A DNA stretch of 50,193 nucleotides from Microcystis aeruginosa Ma_MB_S_20031200_S102 (lineage in GTDB: Bacteria; Cyanobacteriota; Cyanobacteriia; Cyanobacteriales; Microcystaceae): the NCBI GenBank assembly GCA_007095845.1, contig SFBI01000115.1, forward strand, positions 1 through 50,193. The letters are read 5' to 3'. Of the stretch, positions 45,118-50,193 are shown in pieces. The translations under genes and the position numbers were made by a program. The stretch's first letter is position 1. Each line of letters starts with the position of its first letter. The notes under the pieces were generated by a model. It ran no database searches. It saw only the letters and a program-made list of their open reading frames with translations, and was not told the origin of the DNA.

Positions 45118-45728
45118 GCAGTTTCTAGACGATTGCGGAGGAATTGGCGTAAAATAGTCAGCGCCGGAATCGGGATTTCGTGGCCCATATTTAACTCGTG
45201 ATATTCGACGTTAACCCCCAAACCAAGCAGTAAATCCCTGGCTTGACGAGCGGCAGCGATAGGAACGACGGGATCCTGCTTACCGTGAACAATTAAGACA
45301 TTTTGTGGACCTTGGGGATGGGGTTCACTGTGCAGATAACCACTCAGGGAACCCAATCCTGCCAAGGGTAAGGATAAACCCACATCCAGCGTCATCGCTC
45401 CCCCTTGGGAAAAACCAGTCAAAAAAGTCCGCTCTAGGGGAATACCGGTGGTTGCTTCTAGGGAAATAATCCAATCGTGCAACTGTTGACGACTAGTGAC
45501 TAAACCTTGATAATCGGAGGTTTCTAACGCATACCAGGCGCGTCCCCCCGGCACTTGCGGATGATTAAAAGGAGCATTGGGAAACAAAAATTGACAATCA
45601 GCCAGATCCAGCATCGATGCAAGGGGGGCCAGATCCATCGCATCCGCACCCCAACCGTGCAGCATGATCACTAGATAGCGAGCGGGATTTTCCGGGGAAG
45701 GGGGAATGACAATCGGGTTAAAAGACAG
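45114..45728 (-). CDS. Serine esterase (COG0400 type), start uncertain
   Basis: Alpha/beta hydrolase with nucleophile Ser in FLTGFSQGGAMTLDVG, Asp in HGKQDPVVPI and His in ELNMGHEIP. From the GTG at 45671 it is 185 residues but lacks the first strand. In-frame codons upstream encode a family-like N-terminus (SFNPIVIPPSPENPARYLV) back to a stop near 45764, yet contain no ATG, GTG or TTG before it. A CTG at 45728 sits 8 nt after GAGG and would give 204 residues, so I place the start there with reserve. Family enzymes hydrolyse small acyl esters. First gene of the operon with rsmB. Confidence 0.7.
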   Translation of the reverse strand: MSFNPIVIPPSPENPARYLVIMLHGWGADAMDLAPLASMLDLADCQFLFPNAPFNHPQVPGGRAWYALETSDYQGLVTSRQQLHDWIISLEATTGIPLERTFLTGFSQGGAMTLDVGLSLPLAGLGSLSGYLHSEPHPQGPQNVLIVHGKQDPVVPIAAARQARDLLLGLGVNVEYHELNMGHEIPIPALTILRQFLRNRLETA

Positions 45729-46007
45729 AGTTTTTTCCTCGCAATTCTCTTTTTTTCTATTCTATAGCGATTTTCCCCGGGGTGAGATGGCTGTTGGGGA
45801 GTCTTTTTAGCGCTCGGTGATCAGTAATCAACACTATTCTACTGTTTCGGTTAAACCGACAATCCGCACTTCAAAATGTAGCCTAAAACAGCATAAACTC
45901 ATTCAAGAAAGAATAAGTAAAAATACTCAGATAATTAGTCCCAAAAAAATGAGACAATCAAAAAGCTCAAAAATCTATTAAAGAAACAAAAACTGTCTCC
46001 TATCTCA

Positions 46008-46247
46008 GAGGTAAAACTTAACAACCTAGATCACTTAGGAATAGTAGCCTAGCTAATTGACGTAATAAGAATAGTTGAAATAATCAACTCTAAATTAGGA
46101 ATCGACCATCGAGAAAAAAATTCAGCAGGAACAGTGGTCAAAGCTATTCTAATCAATGAATTAGGATTTATTTCCAGACCTTTACGCTTACTTTAAGTGG
46201 GTTTTGCGGAAGAACTTTTTCAGCAAAACCTATTGATGCTTATAGGA
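46008..46247 (+). pseudogene. IS1634-like transposase relic (DUF4277 N-terminus)
   Basis: The frame read with internal stops gives EVKLNNLDHLGIVA, stop, LIDVIRIVEIINSKLGID then HREKNSAGTVVKAILINE, LGFISRPLRLL, stop, VGFAEELFQQN. This is the N-terminal DUF4277 part of IS1634-family transposases common in Microcystis. Two internal stops and loss of the rest of the transposase show it is dead. No clear IS ends were found. Confidence 0.8.
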
Positions 46248-46325
46248 TAGTCACTACTCCTGGAATTGTTGGGAATTAGTTTAACTCTTGCATCGGAAAA
46301 AATATTTGGTATTTTATGATTTCTC

Positions 46326-46356
46326 CTCAACCCTTGATTGGTTGAGTATTTTTTTG
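46326..46356 (+). terminator. Terminator-like hairpin downstream of the transposase relic
   Basis: CTCAACC (46326-46332) and GGTTGAG (46340-46346) with a 7-nt loop, followed by TATTTTTTT. It looks like a good intrinsic terminator on the plus strand, but no live gene lies directly upstream. It may be left from the lost element or guard the downstream gene. Confidence 0.6.
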
Positions 46357-46516
46357 ATTATTCTGTTTTTTTTTTCTTTGAAAATACCGGCTGTTTTTTA
46401 TGCTTCAAAGTGAAGTGCGGAATATGGGTTAAAATAAAAAGGGGAACCAAAAACCAAGCTGCTGGTATTTTTCCTCTGGGCATGGTGGCGCAGTTTATAG
46501 AATTTAGCTGGAATTT

Positions 46517-48865
46517 ATGAATCATTTTCTGCATTCTTTCACTGTTTTTCCTGATTTTGCCCGAAAATCTCGCTCTTACTCCCTAGGTAAACTGCGACGA
46601 CCCTTAATCTTCCTGTTTACCGTCGGTTGTCTGACTAGCGTGGTCGGTTATCGTTTCTATAATCAGCCGAAATTGGCCGTCGGGACTATTTCTCCAGTCA
46701 CAATTATCGCTCCCGAAGATGCCAGTTTTCAAGACCAAGAAACCACCGACCTCAAACGCCAAAAAATTCGGGCCGGACTGCTTCCCCGACTGAAAAGAGA
46801 CCCCCAAACCACTGCCGAGATTGAGCAATCGCTACGGGACACTTTAGGGCAGTTAAGTCAAATTAGCCCATTTTTGCCAAAAAATTCGATTTCACTGAGC
46901 AGGACTATTTCTAACGCCACACTGGGAACGCTGCTCACCTTTTCTGCCGCTCAATGGTCAACTCTAGAAAGCGGCCTCAACTATGAAGAATCTTTTGCAA
47001 AACCCTTGACAAAAGAACAGGAATATGCAGTACAGGAAATACAAGCCTATCGTCAGCGCGTGACGAAGGGAAACTTTGAGCAATTTATCGATCGATTGGA
47101 GCAGTTACGGCAAATACAGGAGCAAACCAGCCAAAATTATCGGCATTCCAGCTTAAATAAACTCAAATATGCCGCTCTGATCACAGTGGCCCAAATGGGC
47201 GATCGAGAATGGCAAAACCTAGAAAAAGCCGTCCTGCAAGCGGGGCGCCGGATTTTGGTGCAAGGCATTCCCCCCGGGATTTCCACCAGTCACCTACAGG
47301 ATACCATCGCTGTGCAGATTAGCAGCGATCGCCTAAACCGTCGTCAGCAGCTTTTAGCTGAAAATATCCTTCTGGCAGCTCTAGAGGGACAAACGAACCT
47401 GATAGAAGATCGAGAGGCCACCAAAGAACAAGCCACTAAAGCGGTGGAAGCGGTAGATATGGTCATGTCTAATGCTCAAACAGGTCAAATTATCGTTAAA
47501 GCAGGCGAAAAAATTACTCAAGCTCAGTTTGTTCTCATCGATGGCTTTGGTTTAAGCGAACGGGGCATTAACTGGATGGGTTTAGGATCAACGGCAATCC
47601 TTGTCACCGGCGCGATCGGGACTTTTTGCCTCGTTGCTCAACGTCTCCATCGGCCTCTGCGTCACAGGGATTTTCTGCTCTTGGGTTTACTGAGTTTTAC
47701 CACACCGATCCTAGTGATCGCCAATATTCCCTTTACCAATCTGGCAGCCGTGGGTTTATTAGTCAGCAGTTTCTATGGCCCGACTTTGGCCGTCACCCAA
47801 GTCCTCTTAACTGCCGGTCTTTCCCTATTCAGTATCCAAGCTATCAGCGCTGATTTAATCGCCGGGACGATTGGGGGACTATTAGCTGCGATGATAGCGG
47901 CAAAATTGCGCTCCCGGGATGAATTATCGCTCCTAGGGATGGGAATCGGAGTCAGTCAAGGGGGTGTTTATCTGCTCACCTACCTAATCGTTAGCGCCAC
48001 GGCCAGCACAATCATCTATACTCTACTACCCACGGCGCTCGTCTATGGTCTATCGGGAATAGCTTGGACGGTAATCGCCCTAGGATTATCCCCCTATTTG
48101 GAACGCTGTTTCGATGTGGTGACTCCCATTCGTCTGGTGGAGTTGTCCAATCCTAATTGTAGTTTGCTCAAACGTTTGGCCACGGAAGCGCCTGGTACTT
48201 TTCAACATACCCTTTTTGTCGCCTGTTTAGCTGAAGCGGCCGCCCGAAAACTGCACTGTAATGTGGAATTAATTCGCACGGGAACCCTCTATCACGATAT
48301 CGGGAAAATGCACGATCCCCTCGGTTTTATTGAAAATCAAATGGGTGGCCCGAATAAACACGATGAAATTAATGATCCCTACGTCAGCGCCGAGATTATT
48401 AAAAAGCACGTTAGCGAAGGGTTAGTCATGGCCCGCAGACACGGTTTACCGCGAGTGGTCCGCGATTTTATTCCCGAACATCAAGGCAATCTCTTAATTT
48501 CCTATTTTTATCAGCAAGCTTTGCAAAAATCCGCCCAAAATGGTCAAGAAATCGTTGATGAGGCGGCCTTTCGCTACGATGGTCCGATTCCCCAATCTCG
48601 AGAAACGGCGATCGTTATGTTGGCCGATAGTAGCGAGGCCGCTTTGCGATCGCTAAAGGAGGCCTCCCCAGAACAAGCTATGGATATGATCAAAAAGATT
48701 TTTCAGGCCCGATGGCGCGAGCAACAATTAGTAGATAGTGGTATTCGTCAAGAGGAATTACCAATTATTGCCGAGGTTTTTGTGCAGGTTTGGCAACAAT
48801 TTCATCATCAACGCATTGCCTACCCAAAAGCGGTTTTAGAAGTCTCCTCAGCCAAAAAAATATGA
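46517..48865 (+). CDS. 7TM-HD phosphodiesterase (PgpH-like)
   Basis: 782 residues. One membrane helix near residues 30-48, a long extracytoplasmic 7TMR-HDED-type region (about 50-340), seven membrane helices (about 345-540), and a cytoplasmic HD domain. The HD domain has APGTFQHTLFVACLAEAAA, the HDIG motif in TLYHDIGKMHDP (about 592), later FIPEHQGN and MLADSSEAALRS. In Firmicutes PgpH degrades cyclic di-AMP; in cyanobacteria the same activity is likely but inferred. Its stop overlaps the next ATG (ATGA at 48862-48865). Confidence 0.93.
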   Translation: MNHFLHSFTVFPDFARKSRSYSLGKLRRPLIFLFTVGCLTSVVGYRFYNQPKLAVGTISPVTIIAPEDASFQDQETTDLKRQKIRAGLLPRLKRDPQTTAEIEQSLRDTLGQLSQISPFLPKNSISLSRTISNATLGTLLTFSAAQWSTLESGLNYEESFAKPLTKEQEYAVQEIQAYRQRVTKGNFEQFIDRLEQLRQIQEQTSQNYRHSSLNKLKYAALITVAQMGDREWQNLEKAVLQAGRRILVQGIPPGISTSHLQDTIAVQISSDRLNRRQQLLAENILLAALEGQTNLIEDREATKEQATKAVEAVDMVMSNAQTGQIIVKAGEKITQAQFVLIDGFGLSERGINWMGLGSTAILVTGAIGTFCLVAQRLHRPLRHRDFLLLGLLSFTTPILVIANIPFTNLAAVGLLVSSFYGPTLAVTQVLLTAGLSLFSIQAISADLIAGTIGGLLAAMIAAKLRSRDELSLLGMGIGVSQGGVYLLTYLIVSATASTIIYTLLPTALVYGLSGIAWTVIALGLSPYLERCFDVVTPIRLVELSNPNCSLLKRLATEAPGTFQHTLFVACLAEAAARKLHCNVELIRTGTLYHDIGKMHDPLGFIENQMGGPNKHDEINDPYVSAEIIKKHVSEGLVMARRHGLPRVVRDFIPEHQGNLLISYFYQQALQKSAQNGQEIVDEAAFRYDGPIPQSRETAIVMLADSSEAALRSLKEASPEQAMDMIKKIFQARWREQQLVDSGIRQEELPIIAEVFVQVWQQFHHQRIAYPKAVLEVSSAKKI

Positions 48866-49329
48866 AAAAAGATACTTGGCTAAATCAGTTACAATTTCTC
48901 TACGAACAAGATGAACATCTCTGGTTGACTGAAACAATTAAGCTTCTCAAGGCAAATCGTCTAGCTGAGTTGGATATTCAACATTTAATCGAGGAGTTGG
49001 AGGCTTTGAGCAAACGGGATAAAAATCGAGTTGAGAGTTTTTTAAGACAGATAATTATTCATCTTTTGCTGTGGCAATATTGGTCAGAAGAATTTGAATT
49101 AAATCATCGACATTGGCAAGGAGAAATCGCCACGTTTAGAGTTCAGCTAAATCGATACTTAAGCACCAATCTAGAAAAATATCTCCTAGATAACCAAGAA
49201 AGAATCTATCAAGATGCGGTTTTTATTGTCGGACAAAAAACTGAAATGTCTCCGCACAATTTCCCTCTAAATTGTCCCTATTCCCTCGAACAAATGCTTG
49301 ATAGGCATTGGTTGCCAGAGCGAAATTAG
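48862..49329 (+). CDS. DUF29 family protein
   Basis: 155 residues from the ATG at 48862. DUF29 marks: FLYEQDEHLWLTETIKLLK, LIEELEALSKRDKNRVES, LLWQYWSEE and the ending YSLEQMLDRHWLPE. Proteins of this family are very numerous in cyanobacteria and have no known function. The ATGA overlap with the 7TM-HD gene means coupled translation. Confidence 0.88.
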   Translation: MKKDTWLNQLQFLYEQDEHLWLTETIKLLKANRLAELDIQHLIEELEALSKRDKNRVESFLRQIIIHLLLWQYWSEEFELNHRHWQGEIATFRVQLNRYLSTNLEKYLLDNQERIYQDAVFIVGQKTEMSPHNFPLNCPYSLEQMLDRHWLPERN

Positions 49330-49367
49330 TTAAATCCCACAGAAAAAAATCAAGGATAATTACCAAA

Positions 49368-50015
49368 ATGCTACTAATTACTCTCAACGAAAATACTTTA
49401 TCTTTATCTCCGGGCAGTCAAGTTATTTTTCCGTATCAGACTTGGGAAGATTACAAAAGATTGCTGAGGTTACGTCTCCATAAAACCTATCCCAAACTCT
49501 ATTTTAATCGCAAAACTCAAGAAATTCGGCTTATGTCTCCCCTACCAAGTCATGGCAATCGTATTGATACATTAAGGGATTTAGTAAAAATTATCCTCCG
49601 TCGTCAAGGTAAAGACTGGCAATGTTTTGATCCGATTACCTTGAAAATACCGGGAGAAGCGGGAGTAGAACCAGATACTTGTTTTTATATTGATAATAGA
49701 CAGGCAATTTTAGGCAAAGAAAGAATTGATTTAACTGTTGATCCTCCTCCCGATTTAGCTATAGAAGTGGATTTTACTTCCCTGACTGATGTAGAGGCTT
49801 ATCAATTGCTAAAAATACCCGAATTGTGGGTTTATCGTCGGGAAGAATTAAAAATATATTTGTTAATAGAAGATAGTTATCAAGAAAGGGGAAATAGTCG
49901 TCTCTTTCCCGATATAAATATTAAGAAACTTTTCCCCTATTATGTTGAACTAGGCTGGAATCAAGGGTCTAGTCTGGCCTTACGTCAATTTGAAGCTTTA
50001 GAGAATTTTGGTTAA
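49368..50015 (+). CDS. Uma2 family (DUF820) putative nuclease
   Basis: 215 residues from the ATG at 49368, with AAGGA upstream; an upstream TTG at 49308 would overlap the DUF29 gene. It has the PD-(D/E)XK-like Uma2 layout: TWEDYKRLLRLR, EIRLMSPLPSHGNRIDTLRD, VEPDTCFYI, DPPPDLAIEVDFTS and LKIPELWVYRREEL. The Asp, the Glu of IEVD and the following residues match the family's metal site. Uma2 genes are strongly expanded in cyanobacteria and their substrate is unknown. Confidence 0.9.
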   Translation: MLLITLNENTLSLSPGSQVIFPYQTWEDYKRLLRLRLHKTYPKLYFNRKTQEIRLMSPLPSHGNRIDTLRDLVKIILRRQGKDWQCFDPITLKIPGEAGVEPDTCFYIDNRQAILGKERIDLTVDPPPDLAIEVDFTSLTDVEAYQLLKIPELWVYRREELKIYLLIEDSYQERGNSRLFPDINIKKLFPYYVELGWNQGSSLALRQFEALENFG

Positions 50016-50093
50016 AACACTTTTTGTATAAAAGTGAGCCATGTACTCAATTAATATAAATAGTTTTTAAGCTATTCGGCTCTTCGTTACCCT

Positions 50094-50168
50094 TTATGCT
50101 AAATCAACAGACAAGATGCCAAGATAACATACTTCTAACCCAAAAATTCCGAAAGTTTCTAAAGCCAT
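50094..50168 (-). other. Possible 24-codon ORF
   Basis: From the ATG at 50168 with GGAG 5-8 nt upstream, it reads MALETFGIFGLEVCYLGILS, then four residues and a stop. It is hydrophobic, and no known small photosynthetic subunit matches it by eye. It may be chance or the start of a broken gene. Nothing else is seen in 50016-50193. Confidence 0.2.
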
Positions 50169-50193
50169 AGGCTCTCCGTTTTATTAGTTTAAG

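Larger units (their letters stand above)
45765..46516. other. Gap holding a transposase relic
   Basis: Contains the IS1634-like relic at 46008-46247, a terminator-like hairpin at 46326-46356, a small TCGGTTAAACCGA palindrome near 45847, and AT-rich DNA. A 60-codon frame at 46338-46520 is not convincing. The promoter of the 7TM-HD gene must lie in the right half. Confidence 0.6.

Noticed and set aside
46338-46520. 60-codon frame before the 7TM-HD gene
   Set aside because: Phe-rich, begins inside a terminator-like hairpin and has no recognisable domain.

Overview
The window looks like chromosomal DNA of a cyanobacterium, most likely Microcystis or a close relative. This is an inference from content: HIP1 octamers (GCGATCGC) inside many genes, moderate GC, photosynthesis genes (chlI, ndhH), a CYP120-type P450, a fused cyanobacterial PutA, DUF29 and Uma2 proteins, and many heptameric short tandem repeats and small palindromic inserts. 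No rRNA, tRNA or CRISPR array was found.

Region 1 (1-5781) is an accessory island. It holds the tail of a PD-(D/E)XK nuclease, a small protein sharing an N-terminal Gly/Asn/Gln motif with the NB-ARC/TPR (NLR-like) protein encoded next to it, a RelE/ParE-type toxin-antitoxin pair, a two-repeat TPR protein, an orphan DUF433 antitoxin, a shortened HNH nuclease, and an MNT antitoxin whose HEPN partner is broken. Region 2 (5789-14514) is mostly housekeeping: DUF2062 membrane protein, mnmE, alr, a P450 and an ABC1/UbiB kinase. It is interrupted by four tandem copies, two of them broken, of a small coiled-coil/membrane protein gene. Region 3 (14515-18172) holds a MITE-like element, a MurG-like glycosyltransferase and a two-gene Septu-type defence module (ptuA-ptuB) placed just after chlI. 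Region 4 (18177-30516) is core metabolism: chlI, glyS, miaE, a FemAB/GNAT-like protein, a RibD_C reductase, a sensor kinase, pheA, a cut-short RNase D-like gene, uspA, lepB and mazG.

Region 5 (30779-36234) is the most unusual part. A three-gene minus-strand operon encodes an unrecognised protein with a possible degenerate P-loop fold, then a MoxR-type AAA+ ATPase, then a vWA protein fused to a formylglycine-generating-enzyme (FGE)-like domain that lacks one catalytic cysteine. A 58-residue single-helix membrane peptide with a strong ribosome site is encoded divergently. The set resembles the MoxR/vWA NTP-dependent conflict modules described by comparative genomics. Region 6 (36292-50193) returns to core genes: ndhH, a roughly 400-bp block of short repeats, putA, pgm, an esterase-rsmB-terB operon, an IS1634-like transposase relic, a PgpH-like 7TM-HD phosphodiesterase, DUF29 and Uma2 genes.

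Functionally the window is core genes punctuated by at least three defence or conflict loci (NLR/TA island, Septu, MoxR-vWA-FGE). Small repeats collect in the intergenic gaps. Two copies of one dispersed repeat, at 351-488 and 19823-19993, differ by a clean 24-bp palindromic insert.
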